Shown: positions 24,641 through 34,119, counted from the first letter of the stretch. The stretch: 64,000 nucleotides of DNA from Eubacterium sp. (GCA_017446095.1 JAFSRN010000011.1:62001-126000); one strand, 5' to 3'. Translations and numbers: made by a program. The notes: generated from the letters alone by a model not told the origin.

Positions 24641-26001
24641 TCTATTTGTGTGTAGAACGCGTTGAGCACCGTCTGCATAAGGAAGTCCTTATCCGGGTAG
24701 AACTCTGCGTAAACAAAATCAGGAAAGTCGGGGTCGGGTACCGGCGACGACTTCATCTCGCCCTTAAGGGTTGTACCCGTGAAATCGCGTATATTCTTCT
24801 GCAGCAGCAGCGACGCGATATACGTTGCGTTTGAGAGCGAGAGATTTGTTTTTGAATAATTTTTTGACGTGTTGTACAGCCTTGAAACCGTGGAGAAATC
24901 GCGCACTACCGCAGGAAGCGACTGCGCGGCAAACGCTTTGACGTACTGCATCTGGCGCTCGGTACGGTTAAGCGAAGCCTCAAGGTAATCGTTATCACGC
25001 GTTCTGACATATTTTTCCGCCATTTCGCCCTTAAGCGTTACGGGGTCGCCGATGCGAATACCCTCATCGGGGAACGCGTAGAGCGAGCTTGGAATATCCA
25101 CGCCGCCGATTGCGTCGTTGAGCGGTGCGATGCCGTCAAGGTCAAGCACAAAGTACTTTTGAATTGGCACGTTGTTGAGGATTCTGCTCATTGCGTCCAC
25201 CGTGTTCTGGCAGCTCAGCACATCGCCGTCGGCGTGCGCATACGCAAGGCAGAGCTGCGTGGTTTTGCTGCTGATAAGCAGTCCCGTATCCGCGCTGTAG
25301 ATATCAACATCCACCATTGTGTCACGAGGAATTGCAATAACGTTTGTTTTGCCGGTGTTGGTGTCAACCGCGATAACGATGTCCGCGTCGGCGCAGCCTA
25401 CAAAGTCCGTTTCGGCAGAGGTTTCAAGCGTGCGCTGGTCAACGCCGATGAACGCAAGCGCAACAACATCCTCGTTAAATTTATACTTGTGCCCGTTGTA
25501 TTCAATAATTTCCTCGTACTTAACTTCGCCCGAGGTTGCGGGCATAATGTCCTTTTTGCCCTTGTAGCGCAGGTAAACGAAGGTGCCGAAAACCGTGCTG
25601 ATTGCAAGCGCAAGAACAAGGAAAATTATCAGCGCAATCTTGAGCGCGGTGGGCAGCTTCTTTTTATCCTTTTTACTTTTTTTGCCCTTTTTGCCGCTTT
25701 TTGACGACGAGTGGTGCGAGGACGAGCCGGAGGAATGGTGGTGATGGCGGTGGCGGTGACGGTGATGATGATGGTGGTGATGGTGGTGTTCCTCACTCTT
25801 TTCACGCTCTGCCTCCGCGCGCGCTTCCTGATAGCTCTTGATATCCTCTTTCAGTTCGTGGAAATCGTCCTGCGCTTCCTGCGGTTCAGGTGCCAAAGCC
25901 GGCGCAGGCGACACCGCGGCAGCAGGCTTTTCGCCGCCTAAGCTGCTTAAAATATCGTCGTTATCAAGCCCGGAAAGGTTGGGGTCAATTTGTCTTTTCA
26001 T
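24637..26001 (-). CDS. LytR-CpsA-Psr (LCP) family protein with poly-His cytoplasmic region
   Basis: A 454-residue type II membrane protein. LCP enzymes attach undecaprenyl-linked teichoic acid or capsule chains to peptidoglycan. The N-terminal cytoplasmic part (1-115) is acidic, then has nine His in a row plus a His/Arg alternation (72-89), a Ser/His patch and a Lys-rich stretch; a membrane segment follows at 118-143. The extracellular LCP domain shows FIGVDQR, DADIVIAVDTNTGKTNVIAIPRDTMVDV, LDGIAPLNDAIGGVDI and VRTRDNDYLEASLNRTERQ. It overlaps the sortase gene by 17 nt. The His tract suggests metal binding or pH sensing, which is inference. It fits the surface-polymer genes found elsewhere in the window. 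Confidence 0.9.
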   Translation of the reverse strand: MKRQIDPNLSGLDNDDILSSLGGEKPAAAVSPAPALAPEPQEAQDDFHELKEDIKSYQEARAEAEREKSEEHHHHHHHHHRHRHRHHHHSSGSSSHHSSSKSGKKGKKSKKDKKKLPTALKIALIIFLVLALAISTVFGTFVYLRYKGKKDIMPATSGEVKYEEIIEYNGHKYKFNEDVVALAFIGVDQRTLETSAETDFVGCADADIVIAVDTNTGKTNVIAIPRDTMVDVDIYSADTGLLISSKTTQLCLAYAHADGDVLSCQNTVDAMSRILNNVPIQKYFVLDLDGIAPLNDAIGGVDIPSSLYAFPDEGIRIGDPVTLKGEMAEKYVRTRDNDYLEASLNRTERQMQYVKAFAAQSLPAVVRDFSTVSRLYNTSKNYSKTNLSLSNATYIASLLLQKNIRDFTGTTLKGEMKSSPVPDPDFPDFVYAEFYPDKDFLMQTVLNAFYTQID

Positions 26002-26797
26002 CTTTAATCAATACTCCGCATACTAAATATCTGTTGCTTCTTTGATTTGTAAAGCAGGTGGACAGCACCACGATTTTGTCGTTAGGCGTGAGCACCCTGC
26101 CAAGCTGTTTCCTGACGTTTTTGTTGGTTGTGTCAGGCGACTGAATCATCTTAAGAAAATCCTTGTAAACATTAGTATCGTTAAAATCAAAGCAGTTCAG
26201 CAGATGCCTGTCGTCAAACTTGAAGGCAGACACAATCTGATATGTCAGCTTGCGCTGCGGCATATAGATGTAAAACTGTTCGTGCTTGTTGAAGAAATCC
26301 GCCGACTCAAAGTTGTGCAGCGTGGTAAACATTGTGTCGCCGTAGCCGTTGTGACCGTACAGCACGGTAACCCTGTCCCTGAAAGTTCTGGTGTTGCCAA
26401 GCTCTGCATAAACGGCGCCGCTCGAACTCCAGTTTTTACCGTACGCCTCGTGCTTAAGGTAAAAATAATCGTCCGCAGGGTTTTGCACAACGGGATAATC
26501 AACCTTTGTGCCGGGCACTTTAATCCAGGCATAAATGTCGCTGTTGCTGCTCTGCAGTGAATCAAAGTCAATCGGGTTCTGTGCAACATGCTCGTCCACC
26601 GCCTGCGTTGTTGCGGCTATTCTGGAAGCATATTCGTCGTGCTGGCGCGCATCGTACTGCGTGTAAAGATAGTAGCCAAGATAAACAGAGCCGATAAGCA
26701 CAAGCACAATAATCAAAAACAGAATCAGCGCCCTGCTTTTTTTCCTGCTGTCGTCCTCGTTATTATCGTTATTAACGTTTTTTGTTTCTTCACTCAT
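25985..26797 (-). CDS. Class B-type sortase
   Basis: A 270-residue membrane-anchored transpeptidase that cleaves a C-terminal sorting signal and links the protein to the wall. A charged N-terminal tail and a membrane segment (22-44) precede the catalytic domain: His149 in VLYGHNGYG, Cys248 in VVLSTCFT and Arg256 in QRSNRYLVCG. DIYAWIKVPGTKVDYPVVQ is typical of class B. Its probable substrate, with an SPKTG signal, is encoded just upstream, and an LCP protein overlaps its 3' end. Confidence 0.93.
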   Translation of the reverse strand: MSEETKNVNNDNNEDDSRKKSRALILFLIIVLVLIGSVYLGYYLYTQYDARQHDEYASRIAATTQAVDEHVAQNPIDFDSLQSSNSDIYAWIKVPGTKVDYPVVQNPADDYFYLKHEAYGKNWSSSGAVYAELGNTRTFRDRVTVLYGHNGYGDTMFTTLHNFESADFFNKHEQFYIYMPQRKLTYQIVSAFKFDDRHLLNCFDFNDTNVYKDFLKMIQSPDTTNKNVRKQLGRVLTPNDKIVVLSTCFTNQRSNRYLVCGVLIKDEKTN

Positions 26798-26822
26798 ATA
26801 ATCACACTCTAAAGAAATTAAA

Positions 26823-26848
26823 TAAAGCCCGTTTCCACGGGCTGTTAT
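26823..26848 (-). terminator. Terminator after the SPKTG protein gene
   Basis: AGCCCGT/ACGGGCT stem followed on the minus strand by TTTATTT, between the surface protein and sortase genes. It would make the surface protein more abundant than the sortase. Confidence 0.7.
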
Positions 26849-26855
26849 TTAATTA

Positions 26856-27359
26856 TTAGTCATTTCTCTTTTTAAGAGCTGCAAGAACTGCAATACCTGC
26901 GCCTGCTACCGCAACTGCTGTTGCTGTTGCCGCACCGGTTTTGGGTGATTTGTTGTTGCCGTTCGGTTTCGGTTGCTGGCTGGTAGTTGTTTCGCCTTTC
27001 TTTTCCTTAACAATAGCGTTTGCAACTACATCGCCGTCGTAATCATTAATAAGCTGGATTGTAATTGAATTACCGTCCTGCGAAATTATGATGTAATCCT
27101 CGCCTTCAACCATGCCCGGGAATTCCCAGCCTGTAAGCTCGCCGTCACCTGTGTAGGTGAAGGTGATTTTGGTTGGGTCCTGAGGATCCCTTTCATAAAC
27201 AACGTCCGAAGTTTCGTTACCGTTAACCTGAACAGTGATGTTGCTGCTCGGTTTGGTTGGTTTTTCCGGGCTTACAACTGCTGCGTAAGCCGAAACAGAC
27301 ATTGCGCAAAGTGCAATAACCATTACGAGGGAAAGAAGGATTGAAGTAACTTTTTTCAT
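26856..27359 (-). CDS. Sortase-anchored surface protein with SPKTG signal
   Basis: A 167-residue secreted protein. The signal peptide is MKKVTSILLSLVMVIALCAMSVSAYA. A small beta-rich middle part (about 30-125) is followed by a Lys/Gln/Pro/Asn linker and a sorting signal SPKTG, a hydrophobic stretch (TATAVAVAGAGIAVLAAL) and KKRND tail. The start at 27359 has AGAGGTG 6 nt upstream. It is the only clear sortase substrate here and lies directly upstream of the sortase. Binding function is unknown. Confidence 0.88.
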   Translation of the reverse strand: MKKVTSILLSLVMVIALCAMSVSAYAAVVSPEKPTKPSSNITVQVNGNETSDVVYERDPQDPTKITFTYTGDGELTGWEFPGMVEGEDYIIISQDGNSITIQLINDYDGDVVANAIVKEKKGETTTSQQPKPNGNNKSPKTGAATATAVAVAGAGIAVLAALKKRND

Positions 27360-27412
27360 TTTAAACACCTCTAAATATATTTTTAGATATTTGTATCATT
27401 ATAATCAAATAG

Positions 27413-27441
27413 ATTATAGCACGAATATACTGTTTTGTAAA
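27413..27441 (-). promoter_or_regulatory. Promoter of the SPKTG protein-sortase-LCP unit
   Basis: Minus-strand TTTACA (27436-27441), 17-bp spacer, TATAAT (27413-27418). Confidence 0.7.
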
Positions 27442-27521
27442 GTGTTTTTGCAATAAATTTTTCTGCTGCCAAAACGCACCAAAATATGGTGCCTGCGGCA
27501 GTTTGCGGCACAATATCGCGG

Positions 27522-29378
27522 TTACGAAAGCTGCGCCTTGCCTGTGCAGAGCTCGTAGTACCTGCCCTTTTGGTTAAGCAGGTCGGCGTGGTCGCCGCGC
27601 TCGATAATCTCGCCGTGCTCAAGCACCATAATGGCATTTGAGTTGCGCACGGTGGAAAGTCTGTGCGCGATAACGAACACCGTTCTGCCGATCATCAGTC
27701 TGTCCATACCGTGCTCGATATGCGCTTCCGTACGCGTATCGACGGACGAAGTAGCCTCGTCAAGAATCATAACAGGCGGATCTGCAACAGCGGCGCGCGC
27801 GATTGCGAGAAGCTGCCTCTGCCCCTGCGAAAGGTTTGAGCCGTCACCCGTAATCTCGGTATCATAGCCGTCGGGCAGGTGGCGTATAAACGAGTGCGCC
27901 GAAGCGAGCTTGGATGCGGCGATACACTCCTCGTCCGTAGCGTCAAGCCTGCCGTAGCGGATGTTATCCATAATCGTGCCGGTGAACAGGTGCGTATCCT
28001 GCAGCACTATTGCAAGCGAGCGGCGAAGGTCGCTCTTTTTAATACGCTTTATGTCGATGCCGTCATAAGTGATAGCACCCTGCTGTATGTCGTAAAAGCG
28101 GTTAATCAGGTTGGTAATCGTAGTTTTACCTGCGCCTGTTGAGCCGACAAACGCGATTTTTTGCGACGGTTTTGCGTAAAGGTTGATGTCCTTAAGCACC
28201 ACCTTGCCCTCAACATAAGAGAACGTAACGTCGTCAAAAACAACCTTGCCTTCAACGGGAATCCTGTTTTCGCCGTCAACCCAGAACCACTTTTTGCCCT
28301 CGTCACACTTAACCTCTTCAAGCGTTACGGTACCCTCGTCAACCTCGGGTGCGGTGTCCATAATCTCAAACACTCGCTCGGCACCTGCAAGGGCGGAAAA
28401 GATGTTGTTCATCTGGTTCATAATCTGGTTAATCGGCTGCGTAAACTGCCTTGAATAGCCTAAAAATGCAAAGAACGTGCCGATATCAAGCATAGCCGGC
28501 GCGAGCAACACAAGCATACCGCCGACAAGCGTAACCGTGGCATAGGAAGCATTGTTTATGCCCGTTGAGCACGGCCCCATAATGCCCGAATAGAAGTTTG
28601 CTTTTTTGGCAACAACGCGGTAATTTTCGTTAAGAACGTCAAATTCATCCTTGGCAACTTCCTCGTGGTTAAAGACCTTAACGACCTTCATGCCCTCCAT
28701 AGTTTCCTCAATATTGCCGTTCATTTTACCGAGCGCCGCCTGCTGCGCCTTGTAGTACTTCTTAGTCTTTTTTGCGATGAATATGGAGTTCCATACCATA
28801 ATAATCAGGAACACAAGTGCAACAAGGAACAACTGCCATTTGAGGTAAATCATCATAATTATGATGCTGACAAAGCTGAACACGGACGAAACAAGCTGAA
28901 CAATCGTCTGTTCAAGCATCATCTGGATGTTATCAACATCGTTTGTAAAGCGGCTCATAACCTCGCCGTGAGTCTGCGCGTCAAAGAATTTAAGCGGCAG
29001 AGTCTGCAGGTGGTCAAACAAATCCTTGCGGATAATATTTGTCGTCTTATAGGCGATATGCACCATGATTTTTGCCTGAATAAAGCTGAAAAGCGACGCG
29101 CCGATGTAAAATGACGAAACAATAATTAGGTTTTTAATCAGCAGCTTTATGCCGACCGTGGCAAAGTTGTTTGCCTTGATTGAATCCGCAACGTCGTTGA
29201 GAATCGGCTTTAGCCAGTACGACGCGCCCATCTGGCACAGCGTGCCGAGGATGAGCATAAGCAGAACCACCAGCAAAAAGTACTTGCTTTTGCCGATGTA
29301 TTCCACAATGCGCAAAAGGGATTTTTTAGTGTCCTTGGGTTTAACGATACCCGGGTTTCTTCCTCCTCCAGGTGGCAT
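27522..29378 (-). CDS. ABC exporter half-transporter, catalytically complete Walker B subunit
   Basis: A 618-residue half-transporter with six membrane segments and an ATPase domain. Walker A is GSTGAGKTT, Walker B VMILDEATSSVD keeps the catalytic Glu, and the switch His is present (FVIAHRLSTV). The signature is LSQGQ rather than LSGGQ. The ATG overlaps the stop of the partner gene (TAATG), so both are translated together. The asymmetry with the partner indicates a heterodimeric exporter with one degenerate ATP site. Cargo (drug, lipid or peptide) is unknown. Confidence 0.93.
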   Translation of the reverse strand: MPPGGGRNPGIVKPKDTKKSLLRIVEYIGKSKYFLLVVLLMLILGTLCQMGASYWLKPILNDVADSIKANNFATVGIKLLIKNLIIVSSFYIGASLFSFIQAKIMVHIAYKTTNIIRKDLFDHLQTLPLKFFDAQTHGEVMSRFTNDVDNIQMMLEQTIVQLVSSVFSFVSIIIMMIYLKWQLFLVALVFLIIMVWNSIFIAKKTKKYYKAQQAALGKMNGNIEETMEGMKVVKVFNHEEVAKDEFDVLNENYRVVAKKANFYSGIMGPCSTGINNASYATVTLVGGMLVLLAPAMLDIGTFFAFLGYSRQFTQPINQIMNQMNNIFSALAGAERVFEIMDTAPEVDEGTVTLEEVKCDEGKKWFWVDGENRIPVEGKVVFDDVTFSYVEGKVVLKDINLYAKPSQKIAFVGSTGAGKTTITNLINRFYDIQQGAITYDGIDIKRIKKSDLRRSLAIVLQDTHLFTGTIMDNIRYGRLDATDEECIAASKLASAHSFIRHLPDGYDTEITGDGSNLSQGQRQLLAIARAAVADPPVMILDEATSSVDTRTEAHIEHGMDRLMIGRTVFVIAHRLSTVRNSNAIMVLEHGEIIERGDHADLLNQKGRYYELCTGKAQLS

Positions 29379-31117
29379 TATTCAAGCACCCCCTTCTGCT
29401 GTGTTTCGTAGATTTCGCGGTAAATTTCGCTGTTTTGCATAAGGTGTTCGTGGTTGCCGACAGCTTCTATTTTGCCGTCGTCAAGCACAATAATTTCGTC
29501 CGCTTCTTTTACGGAAGATATGCGCTGCGCGATAATAATAACCGTTGTGTCTTTAAGCTCGTTGTAAAAGCTCCGGCGGATTTTCGCCTCTGTCGCGGTG
29601 TCGACCGCCGAGGTTGAATCATCGAGAATAAGGATTTTCGGATTTTTGAGCATTGCCCTTGCGATACAAAGGCGCTGCTTCTGTCCGCCGGACAGGTTAA
29701 GTCCGCCCTGCGAAAGGTCGGTGTCATACCCGTCTGGCTGTTCCATAATAAAGTCGTGCGCCTGCGCGGCTTTGCAGACAGCGATAACTTCCTCGTCAGT
29801 AGCGTCGCCCTTGCCCCAGCACACATTTTCCTTAATCGTGCCGGAAAACAGCACGTTTTTCTGCAGCACCACGCCTGTCATATCTCGCAGCGCCGTGAGG
29901 TCGTAATCCCTTACGTCAACGCCGTCAACAAGCACCGCGCCGCCCGTAACGTCGTAAAGACGCGGAATAAGGTTGACAAGGCTTGTTTTGCCGCAGCCCG
30001 TTGAGCCGATAACGCCCACAATGCTGCCTGCGTCCGCCTTGAAGGAGATATTTTCAAGCACGTTATCGCCCTCGTGGTAGCCGAAGTTTACGTCCTTAAA
30101 TTCAATCGCACCCTTGGGCTCGTCGGGGATAAACGGATTTTCGGGGTTAACGATATCAACCTCTGTGTCAAGCACCTCGATTACACGGTCGCCGCAAGCC
30201 TTTGCACGCGTAATCTGCAGCATTAGGATTGACACCATCATGATATTCATAAGCACCTGAATTATGTACGACGCGAGCACGGAAATCTGACCGACGTCCA
30301 TATCGCCTGCCACTGCGCTTTTTGAACCCTTGTAGTAGATGAACACGATTACGATATTCATCAAAAACATCATAATCGGCAGCACCGTTACAACCAGTCC
30401 CGAAGCCCTTGAACCCATTGCAGCAAGCTCGTCTGAGGCGTTGTGGAACTTATCCTTTTCCCTGTCCTCGCGCACAAACGCCTTAACCACGCGGATACCA
30501 ATCAGGTTTTCCTGCACAACGCGGTTGACGTTATCAATCTTCTTCTGCATCTTCTGGAACATCGGGAAGCCGAACTTCAGCACGATTGCAACAATAACAA
30601 GAATAATCGGCAGCATTACCAGAAGAATTGACGAAATGCGGTGGTTTATGCTGAACGCAAACACAGCCGCCACAACAAGCAGCGCAGGGGCGCGCACAAG
30701 TATGCGCAGCACCATCATAAGCGTGTTTTGCAGCATTGTAACGTCGTTAGTCATTCGCGTTGTGAGCGACGACGTGGAAAACGCGTCGAGGTTCTTGAAC
30801 GAAAACGAACTGATTTTTTCGTACATATGCTTGCGCAGACGGTACGAAAAGCGCTGGCTTACAACAGACGACGCCTTCATCGTGGCAAGACCGCCTGCAA
30901 GACCGAGCAGCGCCATACCGAACATTGCAAGCCCGATAAGGATAACGTAATGTGCAACATTTTCGCCCGTTTCAGCAGCAGCGGACACCTTTTTGTACAC
31001 GCTGTTTGCGATGGTCGGCAGCGACATTTCGCACATTGCTTCAATAATCATACCTGCGGCGCTGATGGCGCAGAGCCACCATAAACCCGACAGATATTTG
31101 GAAAGCTTTTTAATCAT
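29378..31117 (-). CDS. ABC exporter half-transporter, degenerate ATP-site subunit
   Basis: A 579-residue half-transporter. Six membrane segments precede the ATPase domain with Walker A GSTGCGKTS and the canonical signature LSGGQKQRL. Walker B ILILDDSTSAVD has Asp in place of the catalytic Glu, and the switch His is Gln (IIIAQRISSV). Combined with the LSQGQ signature of the partner this makes one non-hydrolysing site, as in TM287/288- and LmrCD-type heterodimers. AGAGG precedes the ATG. Confidence 0.93.
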   Translation of the reverse strand: MIKKLSKYLSGLWWLCAISAAGMIIEAMCEMSLPTIANSVYKKVSAAAETGENVAHYVILIGLAMFGMALLGLAGGLATMKASSVVSQRFSYRLRKHMYEKISSFSFKNLDAFSTSSLTTRMTNDVTMLQNTLMMVLRILVRAPALLVVAAVFAFSINHRISSILLVMLPIILVIVAIVLKFGFPMFQKMQKKIDNVNRVVQENLIGIRVVKAFVREDREKDKFHNASDELAAMGSRASGLVVTVLPIMMFLMNIVIVFIYYKGSKSAVAGDMDVGQISVLASYIIQVLMNIMMVSILMLQITRAKACGDRVIEVLDTEVDIVNPENPFIPDEPKGAIEFKDVNFGYHEGDNVLENISFKADAGSIVGVIGSTGCGKTSLVNLIPRLYDVTGGAVLVDGVDVRDYDLTALRDMTGVVLQKNVLFSGTIKENVCWGKGDATDEEVIAVCKAAQAHDFIMEQPDGYDTDLSQGGLNLSGGQKQRLCIARAMLKNPKILILDDSTSAVDTATEAKIRRSFYNELKDTTVIIIAQRISSVKEADEIIVLDDGKIEAVGNHEHLMQNSEIYREIYETQQKGVLE

Positions 31118-31151
31118 TGCTTTAACCTCTTAACATTTTTACTAATGAACT

Positions 31152-31180
31152 ATTTTATCATAAAAACTTTTTTTATTCAA
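31152..31180 (-). promoter_or_regulatory. Promoter of the ABC exporter operon
   Basis: Minus-strand TTGAAT (31175-31180), 17-bp spacer, TAAAAT (31152-31157). Confidence 0.65.
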
Positions 31181-31199
31181 TATTACAATACTAAAATTA

Positions 31200-31228
31200 T
31201 TGAAATCGACTTAAATATATGATATAAT
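31200..31228 (+). promoter_or_regulatory. Promoter of ksgA
   Basis: TTGAAA (31200-31205), 17-bp spacer, TATAAT (31223-31228), followed by GAGGAAGGG before the ATG at 31260. Confidence 0.75.
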
Positions 31229-31259
31229 TTTAGTCCATAATGTATGAGGAAGGGCTGCT

Positions 31260-32117
31260 ATGTCTTACGATTTGTGCGATTACAACACCGTGAACGCCCT
31301 GCTTAAAAGGCACGGATTCACATTTTCAAAGGCGCTCGGTCAGAATTTTCTGATTGACAGCAGCGTGTGTCCTGCTATGGCGGCGGAACTCGGCGCTGAC
31401 GAAAATACCGGCGTTATTGAAATCGGCCCCGGCATAGGCGTGCTTACAAAAGAGCTCTGCCTCACCGCAGGCAAGGTTGTTGCAATCGAGCTTGACAGCA
31501 GGCTCTACCCCGTTCTTGAGGAAACGCTTGGCGAATTTGACAACTTTGAACTCGTCTGCGGCGATGTTATGAAAACCGACTTAACTGCGCTGATTAACGA
31601 AAAGTTTGCAAGCTTTGACAGCGTAAAGGTATGCGCAAACCTGCCTTACTACATCACCTCGCCCGTGATTATGATGCTGCTTGAAAGTGAAGCGCCGATT
31701 GACGAAATCGTTGTTATGGTGCAAAAGGAAGCAGCAGAGCGCCTGTGCGCGGAAATGGGCACGCGGCAGGCAGGTGCAGTAACCGCAGCTGTGCGTTACT
31801 ATGCGGACGCTCAAATGCTGTTTGAAATTGGGCGCGAAAGCTTTATGCCGTCGCCCAAGGTTGACAGCGAGGTAATACGCCTCACTCTGCACAAGGAACA
31901 GCGCTACGATATATCGGACAAGGCAGGCTTTTTCCGCCTTGTAAAAGCGGCGTTCGCACAAAGGCGCAAAACGCTTGTCAACACAGTTTCGTCCTCGCTT
32001 GCAATACCGAAAAGCGACATAACCTCCGCGCTCAAATCGCTTGGAATAAGCGAAAGCATAAGGGCGGAAAATCTTACTATGGGGGAATTTGCGGCACTGG
32101 CAAACATACTTTTTTAG
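31260..32117 (+). CDS. rsmA: 16S rRNA dimethyladenosine transferase KsgA/RsmA
   Basis: A 285-residue SAM-dependent enzyme that dimethylates two adjacent adenosines near the 3' end of 16S rRNA during small-subunit assembly. It shows ALGQNFLID (25-33), the SAM motif VIEIGPGIGVLT, VVAIELDSRL and the catalytic motif ANLPYYITSP. The C-terminal domain (FMPSPKVDSEV, FAQRRKTLVN) is complete. It is followed after 20 nt by the MATE gene, probably in one transcript. Confidence 0.95.
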   Translation: MSYDLCDYNTVNALLKRHGFTFSKALGQNFLIDSSVCPAMAAELGADENTGVIEIGPGIGVLTKELCLTAGKVVAIELDSRLYPVLEETLGEFDNFELVCGDVMKTDLTALINEKFASFDSVKVCANLPYYITSPVIMMLLESEAPIDEIVVMVQKEAAERLCAEMGTRQAGAVTAAVRYYADAQMLFEIGRESFMPSPKVDSEVIRLTLHKEQRYDISDKAGFFRLVKAAFAQRRKTLVNTVSSSLAIPKSDITSALKSLGISESIRAENLTMGEFAALANILF

Positions 32118-32137
32118 CCGCAAACCACAATATATAT

Positions 32138-33562
32138 ATGGCAAAAAAAGATAACACACTCGTTTTCAGCTCATACAGTATACCAAAGGCGGTAGCCGCG
32201 CTTGCGCTGCCGAGTATGCTGGGCATGCTGATTAACATAGTTTACAACCTTGCGGACACATTTTTCGTTGGGCAGACAGGCAACGCAAATCAGGTTTCGG
32301 CAGTGTCGCTGTCGATGCCGCTGTTTTTGCTGTTCATCGCGCTGGGCAACCTGTTCGGCGTGGGCGGCTGTGCGTTTGTAAGCCGTTCGCTCGGCGAGGG
32401 TAACCGCGATATAATCAAATCGATTTCCGCGTTCTGCATTTACGGCGGAATCGCGGCAGGCGTGCTGCTCGGCGGTGCGTTCCTGATTTTCAGGGAACCG
32501 CTGCTTTACCTCATCGGCGCGTCTGACGACAGTATCGGCTTTGCCTGCGACTACCTTAAGTGGGTGTCGCTCGGCTCGCCGTTTATAGTTACAGGCATCA
32601 CCGTGGGCAACCTCATCCGCGGCGAGGGCGCGGCAAAGGCGTCCGTTACGGGCATGATTATCGGTCAGCTTGCAAACATTGTGCTCGACCCGATTTTTAT
32701 CCTCGGACGCGGCGACAGAATCCTGTTTTTCCACCTGCCGTTCGGCTTTGATATGGGCGTTGCGGGCGCGGCAATCGCAACGGTGCTGGGCAACATAATC
32801 AGCGTGGCGTACTTCCTTGTGTACTTTTTGCGCGGCAAGTCGATTCTTTCTATCACGCCGCGGCGCTTTTCCGTTAAAAACGGCATTGCAAGGGGCGTTA
32901 TCAGCGTTGGTATGCCGGCGGCGCTTAACAATCTGCTGATGAGTCTGTCGAACATCGTAATAAATATGTTCCTGTCGCACTACGGCGACACAGCGGTTGC
33001 GGCAATGGGCGTTGCGATGAAGGCAAATATGCTTGTTGTAATGCTGCAGCTCGGCTTGGCGCAGGGTATTCAGCCGCTTATCGGCTACTGCTACGGCGCA
33101 AAGAATTATACAAGGATGAAAAAAAGTATGCGCTTTGGCATACTGTGTAATATAATCATCGGTGCTACTATGACGGCGGTTTACATCTTCTTCCGCAGGC
33201 AGGTTATCAGTATGTTTATTGATAACGCCGAGGTTGTGGATTACGGCGTTAAAATGCTCACCGCGCTTATGAGCTCGGGCGTATTCCTCGGCACGATGTT
33301 TATAATCAACTTCTCGTTCCAGGGCATGGGCAAGGGTATGCAGTCGCTGCTGCTTGCAATCGGACGGCAGGGGCTTATTTTCCTACCGCTGCTGTTTATA
33401 ATGGACAGATTAATCGGACTCGAAGGCATTATATGGGCTCAGCCTGCGGCTGACTATGTGTGCATAGTTATGAGCATAATAATGCTGTATGTTGTTATTA
33501 AGAAATTAGAAAAACAAACTATAGGAGATGCAGAAAATGCTACTCAAAAACCTCAAGGATAA
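32138..33562 (+). CDS. MATE family efflux transporter
   Basis: A 474-residue membrane protein with about twelve hydrophobic segments in two repeats. The N-terminal half has ALALPSMLGMLINIVYNLADTFFVGQ (in two stretches) and the second half GMPAALNNLLMSLSNIVINMFLS, as in the DinF/NorM-type MATE exporters coupled to Na+ or H+. No good ribosome site is visible before the ATG at 32138, so translation may rely on read-on from rsmA. The 3' end overlaps the next gene by 26 nt. Substrate unknown. Confidence 0.92.
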   Translation: MAKKDNTLVFSSYSIPKAVAALALPSMLGMLINIVYNLADTFFVGQTGNANQVSAVSLSMPLFLLFIALGNLFGVGGCAFVSRSLGEGNRDIIKSISAFCIYGGIAAGVLLGGAFLIFREPLLYLIGASDDSIGFACDYLKWVSLGSPFIVTGITVGNLIRGEGAAKASVTGMIIGQLANIVLDPIFILGRGDRILFFHLPFGFDMGVAGAAIATVLGNIISVAYFLVYFLRGKSILSITPRRFSVKNGIARGVISVGMPAALNNLLMSLSNIVINMFLSHYGDTAVAAMGVAMKANMLVVMLQLGLAQGIQPLIGYCYGAKNYTRMKKSMRFGILCNIIIGATMTAVYIFFRRQVISMFIDNAEVVDYGVKMLTALMSSGVFLGTMFIINFSFQGMGKGMQSLLLAIGRQGLIFLPLLFIMDRLIGLEGIIWAQPAADYVCIVMSIIMLYVVIKKLEKQTIGDAENATQKPQG

Positions 33563-34118
33563 GGACATTCGCAAGTTAAGCGAAATTATGGCGCCCAAAA
33601 TCTGCGAACACAGGTTATTTAAGTTTATGTGTCCGGAGGACAGCGAGCGTCAGGCATTTGCACAGGCTTACCTGCGATACAATATTCCGCGCTGGCTTGA
33701 GCGCCACGATTATATTCTGACGGATGCAAATTTTGATGTGCTTATTGTGCTTGCAAGCCCGCGGCGCTCGTCGCACAAGTTCCACGGCAAGGGCGCAAAG
33801 CAGATGAAGAAGTTTAAATCCGCGCAGACAGTATTCTTTTACCGCGGCAATCTGTCGTACATAGTTCACCTTACCGCGCCGCGCAACAAGCGCATTAAGG
33901 TTATGTCCATTTTTGCAGATAACGAGCACGACGACGTTGTGTTTGACCTTGTGGACGAAGCAATTGCGCTGTCCAACAACCGCGATTTTAACCTGCTGTA
34001 CAACACGCTTACGCGCCGCCTGATTGAACAGATGAAGGAAAAGGATTTTGTTGTTACATATCAAAAGGCGTTTGCCTCCACAGGTTTTGTGCAAACACTT
34101 ATGATGCTTGAGAAATAA
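33537..34118 (+). CDS. GNAT-like acetyltransferase family protein (tentative)
   Basis: A 193-residue protein. Its opening MLLKNLKDKDIRKLSEIMAP, the middle RQAFAQAYLRYNIPRWLERHDYILTD and the late QKAFASTGFVQTLMMLEK resemble a divergent GNAT family of Clostridia, but the acetyl-CoA loop is not clear and DNA-binding or other roles are possible. The start at 33537 is chosen because AGGAG ends directly before the earlier ATG at 33528. It overlaps the MATE gene by 26 nt and ends in a strong terminator, so it belongs to the rsmA-MATE transcript. Confidence 0.6.
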   Translation: MLLKNLKDKDIRKLSEIMAPKICEHRLFKFMCPEDSERQAFAQAYLRYNIPRWLERHDYILTDANFDVLIVLASPRRSSHKFHGKGAKQMKKFKSAQTVFFYRGNLSYIVHLTAPRNKRIKVMSIFADNEHDDVVFDLVDEAIALSNNRDFNLLYNTLTRRLIEQMKEKDFVVTYQKAFASTGFVQTLMMLEK

Positions 34119-34119
34119 A

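Noticed and set aside
33537-34118. TetR-like DNA-binding protein
   Set aside because: No helix-turn-helix pattern is visible; the N-terminal pattern resembles divergent GNAT proteins instead.
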